Source: Pelargonium nanum
Taxonomy: Eukaryota > Streptophyta > Magnoliopsida > Geraniales > Geraniaceae
Assembly: GCA_036897485.1 (NCBI GenBank)
Contig: JAYMTF010000019.1
Span: 1 to 64,000, forward strand
Length of the DNA stretch: 64,000 bases
Reading direction: 5' to 3'
Shown here: positions 19,601 through 34,050 of the stretch, one piece after another
Layout: every line of letters begins with the position of its first letter
Numbering within the stretch: position 1 is the first letter of the stretch
The notes under the pieces: model-generated
The model's input: the letters and a program-made list of their open reading frames with translations, nothing else
Told to the model about the DNA's origin: nothing
Database searches by the model: none
Program-made: the position numbers and the translations under genes

Positions 19601-22600
19601 CAGGCAATCAGTTCAATCAGGACCGTATTTTCATTTGTTTCCGAGGATCATTTAGCCGCGAAATATGGCGGAATGTTGGAAAAACTTGTGCCCGTTGGCG
19701 CGAAAATCGGGTTCGCCAAGGGGGCAGGAATGGGAGTGATATATTTGGTTACTTATGCAACTTGGGCATTGGCTTTTTGGTATGGATCAATCTTGGTTGC
19801 TAGAGGAGAGCTTACTGGTGGAGAAGCTATTGCTTGTTTTTTTGGTGTCAATGTTGGTGGAAGGTAAGGTACTTAAACTCTACAATTATCGATTTCGGTT
19901 TGGAAAATGTTTCAAAACGGTTCTCTTAGTACTCATTTTGTTTCAAATCGGTATTTAATTTGATTTTTGTTCCAATTTAATCATAACCGTCAAATGTGGT
20001 TGAAGCATATATTTTTTCTATTTTTTAGTCATATGAAAAACAGTCTCGTGCACTGAGCTGCAACTTGACATATGAAAGCTATGAATTCTTGACAGGGGCT
20101 TGGCATTGTCATTGTCATATTTTGCTCAATTTGCACAAGGAACTGTGGCCGCTGGTCGGGTTTTTGAGATCATAGACAGAGTTCCAGACATCGATTCCTA
20201 CAATCCCGAGGGAAGGACACTTTCGAGTGTTCGTGGAAGGGTCGAGTTCAAAGGTGTCACTTTCTCGTATCCATCTCGTCCTGATGCCCAAATTCTCAGC
20301 TCGCTCAACCTTATCGTTCCCTCCTCGAAGACTCTAGCATTGGTTGGTCCTAGCGGCGGCGGCAAATCCACCATTTTTGCTCTCATAGAGAGACTCTATG
20401 ACCCCATTCAAGGTAACTTCATAGTCATCTTTATACTACTTATATGTACATTTTCGTATTTTTGAACAATTCAGTCGGTGCAGAAAGATTTTAACCATTC
20501 AGTTTCAGTCCTACAAAACTTATTATTTAACGGTTGAGATTTACACTTTGTTGCAGGAAGTATTACATTGGACGGTCATGATTTAAGGACTCTGCAAATC
20601 AAGTGGCTGAGGGATCAAATAGGATTGGTTAGCCAAGAGCCAGTTTTGTTTGGAAGCACAATACTTGAAAATGTGTTGATGGGAAAGGCAAATTCCACCA
20701 AGAAAGAGGCCATTGCTGCTTGCACTGCAGCTAATGCCCACACCTTCATTTCTGGCCTTCCACAAGGCTATGACACTCAGGTACAATCACATACATTATA
20801 GTGATTTTTACACGTTTTGCATATAACTATATTGAAAAGACAAAAACGCCCCTTATAAAACGAGCTACACTGAACTTAAGACGTTTAAGTTCAATATTAC
20901 AACTTATTAAAAGTAAGTATAGTTAGTTGTTCTACTTTTAAGTTCAATGTTGTTGTCTTTCGAGGGTCTAAAAAGTCATTTTTATAAACAGCCTTACGTT
21001 GTTCGATGAAAAGACTGTTTTTCTGTTAGGATCCAACGACCTTGTATGTCACAAAGCAACAATAAGATAGTAAATTTCAAAATGCATGCTTTCTTGACTC
21101 TCAAGTCTCACCTTAAGTGCTACTTTTTGGTTCATTAGGTCGGTGACCGAGGGACTCAACTCTCCGGCGGCCAGAAACAAAGGATCGCACTAGCTCGAGC
21201 CATGATCAAAGACCCTACAATCCTCCTCCTCGACGAGCCCACCAGTGCCCTAGACCCCGAGTCCGAAGTTGTGGTCCAAAAGGCCATCGACAAGCTCTCC
21301 GGCGACCGGACAACCATTGTCATTGCTCACAGGCTAGCCACAGTGAGAAAAACACAAACCATTGTTGTTCTTGACCATGGATCAGTTCTTGAAATTGGTG
21401 ATCATCGCAAGCTCATGGACTCTAAAGGACCTTACTACAACCTTGTCAAGCTTGCTTCTGAGTCAATCTCAAACCCTAAGTCCCAAAAAATGGATCATAT
21501 CAAAGGAAATGTCAAATCTTACGAGAATTCGGCTTACGACATGTCAAGATCAATGTACTTAGAAGAAGAAGAAGAAAAAGAAAAAGAAAGTGTCCCAAAG
21601 GTTAGAGGGTTTCGGGTCTCGGAGATCTGGAAGCTCCAGAGACCAGAGATGCTTACTCTCACGCTCGGGTTCCTCTCAGGAATCCTCGCAGGAGCAATCC
21701 TATCAGTCTTTCCATTGCTTCTAGGCGAGGCGTTGGAGATATATTTCAACGAGGACACCGCGAAGATGAAGAGACGAGTCCTGAGCCTCTCGCTAGGCCT
21801 CGTCGGGCTTGGCATTGGCTGCATTGTTTTCATGACGGGACAACAAGGACTATGCGGATTAGCCGGGACAAAGCTCACAATGAGGGTAAGAGACCTTCTT
21901 TTCCGGGCGATCTTGAAGCAAGAACCCGGATGGTTCGATCTTGAAGAGAACTCGACAGGAGTGCTCGTGTCGAGGCTCTCATTCGACACTGTCTGCTTCC
22001 GGTCAGTCCTCGGGGACCGGTTCTCAGTCTTGCTCATGGGATTGAGCTCAGCCTCCGTCGGCCTCGGGGTTTGCTTCTTTCTAGACTGGAGGCTGACCCT
22101 CCTCGCCGCAGGGCTCACGCCGTTCACTCTCGGGGCGAGCTACTTGAGCTTAATCATCAACATTGGTCCTAGAATCAACAACTCCTCGTACATAAAAGCT
22201 AGCAACATAGCTTCAGGTGCAGTGTCCAACATCAGGACAGTGACAACTTTAGGATCTCAAGAACTCTTGGTCAACCTTTTTGACCAAGCCTTGTCGGAAC
22301 CCAAGAAAAAGTCAACGAAGAGGACACAAGTTTTGGGCATAACCTTGGGTTTGTCACAGGCCGCAATGTACGGAGCCTACACGTTGACCCTATTTTTCGG
22401 GGCGTACCTTGTGGAGCAAGGCACGACCAATTTTGGGGAAGTGTACAAGATTTTCTTGATCCTTGTCCTGAGCTCGTTCTCCGTGGGACAGCTGGCCGGC
22501 CTTGCGCCGGACACTTCCCCGGCTTCTGCGGCGGTTCCTGCTGTGCTCGAGGTCATCAGCAGGACGCCGCGGATAGGTGGGGAAGCGAGAAAGGTAAGTT

Positions 22601-23824
22601 ATAGAAAGACGGATACGTCGGGGGACATTGAGTTCAAGATGGTGACTTTTGGGTACCCAACAAGGCCAAATGTGAGGGTTTTGAAGGAGTTTTGCTTGAA
22701 GGTGAGAGGTGGGTCAACGGTGGCTTTGGTGGGAGGGAGTGGGTGTGGAAAGTCAACGGTGGTGTGGTTGGTGCAGAGGTTTTATGATCCAAACCAAGGG
22801 AGGGTGGTGATGGGAGGGGTGGATTTGAGGGAAATGAATGTGAAGTGGCTGAGGAGGCAGGTGGGTTTGGTGGGTCAAGAGCCAGCTCTTTTTGGTGGGA
22901 CTATTAGGGAAAATATTGCATTTGGGAACCAAAGTGCTTCATGGACTGAGATTGAGGAGGCTGCTAGGGAGGCTTACATTCACAAGTTCATTAGTGGCCT
23001 CCCTCAAGGCTATGAAACTCAGGTATGCTCTCCTTTTTCGAGTGATTTTAAGGGCGCACCTCCTACGTCGGTCTGTAAAACTGAATTCAAAATTTGATCT
23101 TAAATGACTAAGAAGAGAGCAAACTGTTTTGACCATCAGTCAGTTTTCATATGTTATATCGGTTATTAGAATCGTTATGATGATCTGTCACTTTTTAACC
23201 ACTCTAACTAGTTGGATCACCGAGAGAAGCTGTAATTCCCATTCTAGTATAAAGAAATTAACAAGTCAAAATTTAAAATCGGGTTTTACCCATTTACTGA
23301 TTTTGACTAAATTGGCTTATCTTTTGAGTTTCTAATAAAATCAACATGACCCATTAACTGAATCGTAATCAAAGCGATTGATACAACAATCCTATATAGT
23401 TATGTGCCTCGTGCCCGCCTTGTGACCATTCCTAATCAATACTCCCCTGACCAAATCTTTTGCTCTTTCATGATAGGTTGGAGAGAGTGGGGTCCAGCTC
23501 TCAGGTGGTCAAAAACAAAGGATAGCAATAGCAAGAGCCATATTGAAGAAACCAAGGGTTCTCCTACTAGATGAAGCAAGCAGTGCCCTAGACTTGGAAT
23601 CAGAGAAACATGTCCAAGAAGCTCTAAAGAAGATATCAAAGAGAGCCACCACAATAGTGGTGGCCCACAGGCTGACCACCATTAGAGAGGCTCACATGAT
23701 AGCTGTGGTGAAAGATGGTGCAGTCACTGAATATGGAAGCCATGACACTCTCATGGCTTCACATCTCAATGGGGTCTATGCTAGCTTGGTTAGGGCTGAA
23801 AATGAAGCCAATGCATTTTCTTGA
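16660..23824 (+). CDS. Full-size ABC transporter, subfamily B (MDR/PGP type)
   Basis: Exons: 16660-17300, 17905-18175, 18310-18364, 18467-18642, 19285-19449, 19568-19863, 20096-20412, 20557-20780, 21139-23022, 23477-23824; 4377 bases, 1458 aa, one frame. Architecture TMD1-NBD1-TMD2-NBD2. NBD1 has Walker [10 protein letters not shown] (residues 619-627), LSGGQ (723-727), Walker B ILLLDEP and H-loop IVIAHR. NBD2 has Walker [10 protein letters not shown] (1247-1255), LSGGQ, LLLDEA and VVAHR, so both ATP sites look competent. Known relatives pump auxins or other small organic molecules across the plasma membrane; the substrate cannot be read here. Odd point: about 245 residues precede TMD1 (the usual family has a few tens), rich in S, H, P and R, then a run of D/E at about 215-240. 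The first 330 bases are strikingly GC-rich. Confidence 0.93.
17476..17643 (-). mobile_element. tRNA-derived SINE with perfect 15-bp target duplication (ABCB intron 1)
   Basis: The exact repeat TTATCGGGGTGAGTT stands at 17476-17490 and 17629-17643. Between them, read on the minus strand, are an A-box-like TGGCTCGATGTTCAAG (17615-17600), a B-box-like TGGGTTCAAC (17573-17564) and a 3' end running into AAAAAAA. The 3' part (ACCTCTTATTGTGTAATTCA) matches the SINE at 2505-2647. Perfect flanking repeats point to a recent insertion in intron 17301-17904. Confidence 0.9.
18657..19260. repeat. Family C repeats in ABCB intron 4
   Basis: The intron 18643-19284 is filled with words such as GGGTCGAATTTGGGTTGGGT and ACCCGAACACCC and ends its repeat portion with CGAATTATCAGCTCT, the shared end. 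The unit GTTGGATCGGGTTTG...GTGCAGATTGGG appears twice (about 18721 and 18903), so either two copies or an internal duplication is present. Non-coding. Confidence 0.5.
20795..20965. repeat. Repeat related to the 13.5-kb long-TIR element (ABCB intron 8)
   Basis: Contains AGTTAGTTGTTCTACTTTTA, GTTCAATGTTG and AAAAACGCCCCTTATA, which resemble the centre and arms of the element at 13466-13876. It lies in intron 20781-21138. No clear ends; probably a decayed copy. Confidence 0.45.
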
Positions 23825-24541
23825 CCCATTTGTTGGTCTTTGATCATATCAAGTAATTAGTGATGCTTTTTCATAGCAAGCGAACAGACACTGAGATTCG
23901 AACCTGAGAAATAGAGAAACCATGTTGATATACATGTTGTAAAGCCAGACCCGATATACATATGATATACATGTTGTAAAGCCAGACCTGATTTTCTTGT
24001 GGTCAGTCACTTTGCATATAGAGAAATAGAAATGATTCTTGAGTTGATCAATTTTGTATATTTGGTGGAGTTGTTGTGGAGTCAAATTATGTGCAAATAG
24101 TCTTGAAAGTAAGAGGTGCTTGTTTGGTAGCTTTGTTGGTGACTTGTTAACATGTGCACTTTCCACTTTCAAGCTTCAAACAAAGTTGATGGGAAGAGAC
24201 AATTTCTGCAGTCATGTCAACTCTTTTTCTTTTTTAATTTGTTAGTTACCCATTTAAATTAGTTACAACATATATATATGTTTATGATCAGAGTTTAGTT
24301 TAACATAGTATCAGACCTGCTTATATTTGACTCCAGTGACTCGTGTACGTCTATCTGCCTTGACAGAAGTCCACCTAAGTCCACCTATCTAGATCTAGCG
24401 AGGCATGAAGTCTGTTATCTCTCATTCGGCTTGCACTGAAAATGCTAGGTCTTGTTAATGTATTCCAAATCGAAAGAATGTAAAGTTTGTCATTTTTGGA
24501 TATACACGTTATACTATCCACTTATAAACTTAAATTTTTGG

Positions 24542-25163
24542 GATATTAGTGAAAATTACCTTGTAATTGACACATTTTGCAACGAACTACCCTAATTTTT
24601 TTTTTTTGTAACTTTTGACTATCCTCAACTACCAAAATTTGATTATGTCTTTCTTTCGTTTGTTAAATGGTGAAATGAACTAACTTCCCTTTGTCCATTT
24701 TAACTATTGATTACCCTATACTTTCATATTTGTGTCAAATGTTAGAGTTTGTGTTGGACTTGTGTTGGTTGATCAAATTTGGATTTGTGTTGCATTTGTT
24801 AGTCAAAAGTTAGGGTTTGTGTTGGTTGAACAAATTTTGGGTTTGGGTTGGATTTGTGTTAGGTTTGTGTTGGATTTGTGTTTAGTTTGTGTTAGGTTTG
24901 TTGAACAAAAAAATAAGTGAATTTTCCGGCGAACATTCATAAACTTGTTCTTGACCAATGAAGAAGAAGAAGAAGAGTAAAATTGTCATTTCAATTTTTT
25001 TTGAAGTCATATGCACAACACATGATGAAAGAGGGTGTTTTCCCGTCAATTTGGATGTACATAATCAAATTTTGGTAGTTTAGGGTAGTCAAAAGTTACA
25101 AAAAAAATTTAAGATAGTCCGTTGCAAAATTTGTCAATTATAGGATAGTTTTTAGTAATTAAC
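24542..25163. mobile_element. 620-bp foldback element with ~100-bp inverted ends
   Basis: The left arm contains TTTTGCAACGAACTACCCTA, GTAACTTTTGACTATCCTCA and ACTACCAAAATTTGATTATG. The right arm is its near-exact complement (CATAATCAAATTTTGGTAGT, then AGGGTAGTCAAAAGTTAC). Each arm is about 100 bases. The centre carries a loose tandem array of GTGTTGGATTTGTGTTGGTT-like units (24745-24905) and no gene. It interrupts an older repeated segment, so it inserted later. The build fits a MULE-type or foldback MITE; the target duplication is not resolved. Confidence 0.8.
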
Positions 25164-25247
25164 AGGTCTATCATTCATGTAAGAAAAGGTGTTAAAGATC
25201 CAGTACTTGAAAAACTTTCAAACCTTTCACTTATCAGTTTAAACTTT

Positions 25248-25441
25248 TTGCGACGTCTTTGCGTCCACGTGGACGTCGCAAATATTAGACACGTCACCAC
25301 ATATTTGTGACGTCATTGTGATGCAAAGTCCACGTGGACGCAAAGACGTCGCAAATCGTCTGCGACGAGGTGTACTGCGACGCCACGTGACTGTCGTAAC
25401 TGCGCGTCCGACGTCGCAAACAGGCCAAGTTTCTTGTAGTG
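25248..25441. mobile_element. End of a CACTA-type element with subterminal palindromes
   Basis: The right edge TTTCTTGTAGTG (25430-25441) is the complement of CACTACAAGAAA, a classical CACTA (En/Spm) terminus. Inside is a strong inverted repeat: GCGACGTCTTTGCGTCCACG at 25250 and its complement at 25335-25354, plus further GCGACG words as expected of subterminal repeats. No matching left terminus is seen, so this is one end or a strongly shortened element. Confidence 0.65.
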
Positions 25442-25649
25442 GGTCATGTTAATATATTATTCCACATCGAAAGAATGTAAAGCTTGTCGTCACTGAATAT
25501 ACACTTTATGTCATCTACTTATAAACTTAAGCTTTGTTGAAGACAAATTTAACAGGTCCATCATCCACGTGAGACGCATGTTCATTTTTCTTAATTAGCT
25601 TGCATGTAAGATTATAGAACTACTTGAAAAACTTTTCGAACCATCCACA

Positions 25650-25850
25650 TTTTTTTTATTATAATCAACGGGACAAGCAGGTCTATGCGGTCTGTGTTTC
25701 TCATCCCCTAGTGGGGGCATCACCCTTGTTAGTTGTTAGTTTTCCCCTTAAACTCATAAATCTCACCCCATACCGTCGGGAAGGAGGCTCGAACTTGAGA
25801 CATCAAAGAAAATTCAAAGCGCATCAACCGCTTGGCCCAACATGCCTTGG
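25650..25850 (-). mobile_element. tRNA-derived SINE copy upstream of the DUF247 gene
   Basis: On the minus strand there is an A-box-like TGGGCCAAGCGGT (25839-25827), a B-box-like TCAAGTTCGAGCC (25797-25785) and a 3' end running into a run of A (T's at 25649-25657 on plus). The head resembles the SINE at 2505-2647 but the tail differs, so it may be another subfamily. I could not find a target duplication. Confidence 0.65.
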
Positions 25851-26038
25851 TAAGTTCAGCGACGAGAATACAAGCCTATCTAACTTGCTACTTTGCTAGA
25901 TGAATCAGTTCCTTTGGCAAAGTAGCAAGCTATGCTAATCTTGACACCAGCGTAAAGAGATATGATGCTGTCCATGGGAGCTATATATATCCAACAATAT
26001 CAGTTGGTCTGAACAGAGATCAATTTCTTGAAATAATA

Positions 26039-27626
26039 ATGGAGGCCCTCCGGAAATATATCGGCGGCCACCGTACTACTAGAGATTGGCTGGATAACAT
26101 GTTGTCAAATATCAGATGCAACGAGGACAACATATCCACAAACAACCGATCCAACGTTGGGGCAAAGATTCGGAGAGTACCGGAAAAGCTCATCCAGAGT
26201 GATTCCGACAAGAAATACTATTTCCCGTCGGTGGTCTCCATCGGCCCCTACCATCACGGCGCACCCGAGCTCCGGGCGGCCGAGGAGCTCAAGCCCTTAA
26301 TCGCGTGCGTGTTTGCGCAGGACTGCGGTCCGCCGATTTCTAATCTGTATGATACGGTCGCCGGCATATATGGCCGGCGACGCAAGAAGACGCTACGTGG
26401 ACGGCTCAACCAACCGCTTTGACGACGAGGCTTTCACGAATATGTTGTATCTGGACGGCTGTTTCGTCGTCCATTTCATCATGTGCAAGATTACTTACGG
26501 AATGTCGCGAATATTGAAGCGAGAAAAGTCGGCTCTTGTCGAGCGGGACCTGTTCTTGCTAGAGAACCAGCTCCCCTTCGAAATTCTCGATGCCTTATTG
26601 AGCCTGCGAATCCACGACAAACGAATAGATAGAAGCTTTCTATTCGAGGGATTCATCAAACGAACCCGACCCCTCATTCCTCAAACGCCATCTATGAACA
26701 TATTCTTGAGTACTCGTTTTGAAACGGAGAGAGAGAGGAAGACAATCAGCTCAAAGGTCGATCTCCTATCCATCTCCTTGATTGTCTTCACATGCAACTA
26801 GCTGGCGAGTGGTGCGACCCCCTAGATCCGTCTCCTTCCCTTCTCCAAGATCGCGAGAAGGGTTGGTACTCGTGCCGGTCTGTCAAAGAGATCAAGACAA
26901 TAGGTGTTGAAAATAAGAGAAATCGCTTTATTTTTTTAATTTTTAATATCGGATTACGTGCATGTAAGTATGATTTGTGTTTTCACTACTACGAGCATGT
27001 CCAATGCTTACCTACTTTATGAGGCATTTAAGGAAGATAGATTGTGTGTCATCTCATCGTACTAGTGTTTAACATTAGGAAAGTAGTGTTTGTCATGTCA
27101 TCACATTTTCTAATTCTAACAACTATAATATTTTTCGACATCAGGAGTACATTTTCGAGCAACCAAGACGAGCAATCTCCAGACTGTGAAGTTTGAACGC
27201 GGGCTCATAACCGGGACCCTAAGGCTGCCGCAGGTGGTGGTGGACGATTCCACCAAGCCCAGTTTGCTGAACTTGGTGGCCTTCGAGTCGTGCCCAGACA
27301 CTCGGGACGACTACGTGGAGTCGTCTTTCATAAGTTTCATGAATTCGTTGATTACTCATGCTGACGATGTGAAGGAGTTGAGATCTAAAGACATTTTGCT
27401 CAACTTATTGGGAAGCCAAAGCGACCAACATGTGGTTAATATGTTCAATGAGATCGCATACGGTTTGGTTCTTAATCCTCGTTTGTATGTGGATGTGCAA
27501 GAGCAAATAGAGAAGCAATCTAGGGAAAAGTGCAAGATTTGGATGTCAGATTGGCTGGATACAAATTTCAGGACACCTTGGTTACACCGTGCAAACGTAC
27601 TTTACAGTGTACCCGTCAAAGTCTAA
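26039..27626 (+). pseudogene. DUF247 family gene, disrupted
   Basis: Family signatures appear in order: VPEKL and YFPSVVSIGPYHHG (26180-26260), MLYLDGCFVVHFI (26440), DLFLLENQLPFEILDALLSL (26550), HLLDCLHMQL (26778), then across an intron (26904-27144, GT-AG) GVHFRATKT, LRLPQVVVDD, LNLVAFESC and FMNSLI. The frame changes twice. One shift lies in the GGCCGGC run near 26371-26378, and a compensating one lies between about 26700 and 26770, so the outer parts share a frame and the middle does not. The hydrophobic C-terminal helix usual in DUF247 proteins is missing; the frame ends at 27626 soon after FRTPWL. DUF247 proteins are plant membrane-associated proteins of mostly unknown role (some act in grass self-incompatibility). 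Either a pseudogene or a gene carrying assembly indels; the lost helix favours decay. Confidence 0.75.
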
Positions 27627-28940
27627 ATATAGTGTTCATAATGGTTACACAGTCTAAAGAAAGTAATAAAATAGACAGCATAATTGTCGTATTATTTATT
27701 ATATTTTTATGAAACTCCACAATAGTGGAATTGTATCTACATTGTGCATCAACTATACCTACATTTAATGTGCATGTGCATCTATCTGTTCCATTTAAAT
27801 AAACCTCGATCGCTCATATGACGAGTGGTGTCAGAAGCTTGTGATCAACTTTGAGATATCAGATTCGAGACACTTCAAAAGATGTTGGGCGTGTGTTTGT
27901 TTAAGTGTGCGCTTAATATAATAACTTCTATTTTTAAATAAAACTCGTATAGTCGCAACTATGAAGAACGATTATGAACTTGGCCATTTGGTGAGAGTGG
28001 TCCAACATTTTTGCAATTGTGAACTACACCTTATAATTATGAAGGTAGCTACCATAATTAATTGCTTAACCAAAAAAAAAATGGACCACTTTATTTATCT
28101 CATTTAAAGATGAAACAATAAGCTATTGTTTATGGAATCTATCAATTTAATTCACAAAGTTTTTCGTTTTTTAACTAATAATTAAAGAACAACAATATTC
28201 AATACGTTATATGTATATATATATGAAAAATATAGTGAATGAAACTATTCATATACGTAATATAAATAATTTGGACACTACATATATTATTAGCATGCAA
28301 GATTAAGACATTCCAATTGTTCTTACCTTTCTAATGGCTCCATTTCTTCTCACTCAACCAAAAGGAAATGCATCCATGGAAAGAACAAAATTATAGTCTT
28401 CCTAAATTACCCTCATGAAACCTAACCACTAAAGATTAGCGCTAATTAAACAACGTCATACTCAAATATTTAAAGAAAACGTTTAAGTGCACAAATATCA
28501 CGTGTCAACATAAATGGTTTACTTGAAAAGTAATCAATGATTCTAAGTGGGAATGGGATCAACCGGTGCATAGAGTTTCTTTTGTTGTATGGTACTAGTA
28601 TTTCCATACTTGTTTTGCACATATCTCGAGACTATTTTTTTAATCGAAAGACATATTTACATCAGTCTGATGCATTTAATAAGGTATTTTAGGTGTTGTG
28701 TTAGGTTAGAACTTGTATAGTCAAAGAAAGAGCGAATTATCTTGAACCTCATACTAACTCTTTTTAAACATTAGACGAAAATAGAGAATTGTGTACTAGT
28801 TGAACTAGCCAAACTAATGAACGAGTCAATGAATTCACCTCCAATCCAACGTTAAAAACATTGGACAAATTGGACATTCGATGTAATAAAACCAAAAATG
28901 TCACATTCTAGTACTCTTTGAGTAAATATTACACAATCAC
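27627..28940. other. Intergenic region between DUF247 and DUF936 genes
   Basis: AT-rich, with no gene supported. At about 27815-27935 there is a possible further tRNA-like element on the plus strand (GAGTGGTGTCAGAAGC, then a B-box-like GATTCGAGAC at 27862-27871). I see no target duplication, so this is weak. The rest is unremarkable; 28200-28280 is rich in TATA words. Confidence 0.5.
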
Positions 28941-29014
28941 TCTTAGCTTTGAATGCAAGTGAAAGTAACTTGCCTCCCATGCAAAGCAAAAGTGATCATC
29001 TATTCTCTTCTCCT

Positions 29015-29346
29015 CACTTCCTCCAAGATTCATTTTTCTTAGATTCTTTCCAATTCCTCTCCAAAACCCGACACGTTTCTTTCCATTCCATTCTATTCCA
29101 GCGTCTCAAATCCTCAAAAACCCGACTCATTTCTATTCATTCCATTCCATTCCTTTTCCGCGCATCAGATCCTTCGTTGCTCACTTCCTCCAATTCATTT
29201 TCTTGATTCTTTTCATTTCCTCTCCAAAACCCGACACATTTCCTTCCATTCCATTCCTTTCCAGCGTCTCAGATCCTTCAAAAACCCGTTTCATTTCTCA
29301 CCATTCCATTCCATTCCTTTCCTGCGCATCAGATCCTTCGTTCCTG
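29015..29346 (+). repeat. 167-bp tandem duplication in the DUF936 gene leader
   Basis: The unit begins CACTTCCTCCAAGATTCATT at 29015 and again (slightly diverged) at 29182, and each copy ends GCATCAGATCCTTCGTT. Both are C/T-rich with repeated CATTCCATTCC. The second copy ends only about 20 bases before the ATG at 29365, so most of the presumed 5' untranslated leader is duplicated. Confidence 0.8.
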
Positions 29347-29364
29347 GGGCTTGATCGTCCCAAC

Positions 29365-32469
<3,105 letters not shown>

Positions 32470-32630
32470 ATTTGTGGGTTTTTTTTGTGTTGGTACCATG
32501 ATGTTTTTGTAAGTTATTGTAAATTATGTGATGGTGTACTTGTGAGGCAAACAAGTTTGTCTTTGGTTATTGGTTTGTGTACATAAATAATTGTTTTGTT
32601 ATGTGGATTCATTCTCTAATAAAGGTTTTG

Positions 32631-32972
32631 AAAGGTAAAAGCTCCGTTTCGATCCCGAACTTTGGTGTTTTGACCCATTTTGGTCCTTAAATTTTTTAAC
32701 CAAAAATAGTCATTGAACTTTCGTGTTTTGCCCAAATTTGGCCCCGAACTTTTTTTCCATGCAAAATGACCTCTGAACATTCACATATTGACCCAAAATG
32801 GTCCTTACCCTTAGAGCTTATATCAAAAGTTTAGGGACTAAATTGGGTCAATTTTTGAAAATTCATGGCCCATTTTGGGTTAAAACATTAAAGTTCAAAG
32901 TCTATTTTTGGTTTTAAAAAATTCAGGTACCAAATTGAAAAATCAGAGACCAAATTAGGGCTTTTACCATTT
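32631..32972. mobile_element. Family D miniature element with inverted ends
   Basis: The left end reads AAGGTAAAAGCTCCGTTTCG and the right end GGGCTTTTACCATT, which is the inverse. The interior is made of CCCGAACTTT, TTTTGACCCATTTTGGTCC and AAATTGGGTCAATTTTTG words in both orientations. About 340 bases, non-coding, placed just behind the DUF936 gene. Related pieces occur at 30076-30225 and, more loosely, 57735-57890 and 61511-61830. Confidence 0.7.
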
Positions 32973-33529
32973 TGAAATGTACCTAATGTTTGTGTCTTCT
33001 CTCAATAAGGTAATGTTGAAGTAGTGTGATGCAAGAGGATTGAGATTTGAACTAGGAATTGGGCCTGAACAAGGCCCAAATTTTCTTCCATATGGGCTTA
33101 GGCCCATTTGGTCAAAACAAGATGATCTTGGGCTACTATATTCAAGCCCAGCCCATCAAATGTGCTCATTGAAACTGCTCAAATCTCAATAAAGCAATCA
33201 TTCCATGTAAAGACAGTGCAATAAAGTATTGAAAAAAAAGTAGACTTTTTAGTTTCCATTTGAATCATCATCATCATCATCATCAGCCACACAAACAGTA
33301 AGCTCTCACACTCAGCTCTCAACATTCCAATTAAGCTTTAAAGGTAACACATTTGAGCTCAATAAGAATCATGAATCTTTGATACAGTACTAATTTTATT
33401 TTTTTTGCAGAAATTCATATTCTCAGATCTTATATTTTCAGGTCTTCTATGTCAGTTATTTTGATGATTTAGATACATGCATATCTTTTTGTTTTTGCTG
33501 TTGAGTTCTCTGTAGATTTGTTCCAAAGT

Positions 33530-34050
33530 TTCAAATCTATTTTGGGTTTAATCCAAATTTTGCTCAAGTTTGTGCCAAGAATTGGTATTAAGTTATTTGA
33601 GTATGGGTGTGTTTATTTATAGAGAAAATGACTTGTGTCATGTCACCATGTGTGCTTGAAACCAAATTTTGGATGTATGTGAATTTTTTGGGGAAGTTTA
33701 AACCAAATTTTGCTCTGGTTAGAATTGGTATTATTAAGTTATTTGGGTTTGGATTTGATTGTTATATAAAAGGAAATGGTTGTGTCTTATGTTCTTGAAA
33801 AAAATTGTATATGGTAATTGGGTATTTTTGGATGTATGTGAATTTTTTGGGGGGTTTAATCCAAATTTTTCTCAAGATTGTGGCTAGAATTTGTTTTGTT
33901 AAGTTATTTGGGTTTGAGTTATTTTAGAACATATATATATGAGATTATTATGGAGAAGAAAATGACTTGGTCATGTGTGCTTGAAATTTTTTATATAGGA
34001 CAAATGGTAATTAGGTGTTTTTGGAATTTGGATGCATGTGAAAATTAGTC
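33530..34050 (+). repeat. Degenerate tandem repeat in the oxidase leader intron
   Basis: Three diverged units of roughly 170-190 bases share GGATGTATGTGAATTTTTTG, TTTAATCCAAATTTT, AAGTTATTTGGGTTTG and AAAATGACTTG. The order of words is the same in each unit, so this is a local tandem amplification, partly decayed. Confidence 0.65.

Larger units (their letters stand above)
24295..25645. mobile_element. Fossil LTR-type fragments, broken up by later insertions
   Basis: The sequence TTAACATAGTATCAGACC near 24300 resembles the primer-binding region of Copia-like elements. A unit with CCAAATCGAAAGAATGTAAAG, ACTTATAAACTTAA, ACAGGTCTATCATTCATGT and TACTTGAAAAACTTT occurs twice in direct orientation (24440-24541 continuing at 25157-25240, and 25441-25640). 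I infer two copies of an old terminal-repeat-like segment. The element is clearly broken and old: it carries at least two later insertions and no coding region is recognisable. Family assignment is uncertain. Confidence 0.4.
23825..26038. other. Intergenic region with nested old elements between ABCB and DUF247 genes
   Basis: After the ABCB 3' untranslated region there is a 30-base unit with ATACATGTTGTAAAGCCAGA in two tandem copies (about 23931-23990). From 24300 to 25650 several elements lie within one another (listed separately). A SINE follows (about 25650-25850). From about 25850 to 26038 is the presumed promoter and leader of the DUF247 gene. No intact gene seen. Confidence 0.6.

Noticed and set aside
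27815-27935. tRNA gene or SINE downstream of DUF247
   Set aside because: A B-box-like GATTCGAGAC is present, but no cloverleaf, no clear A-box and no target duplication; kept only as a remark.
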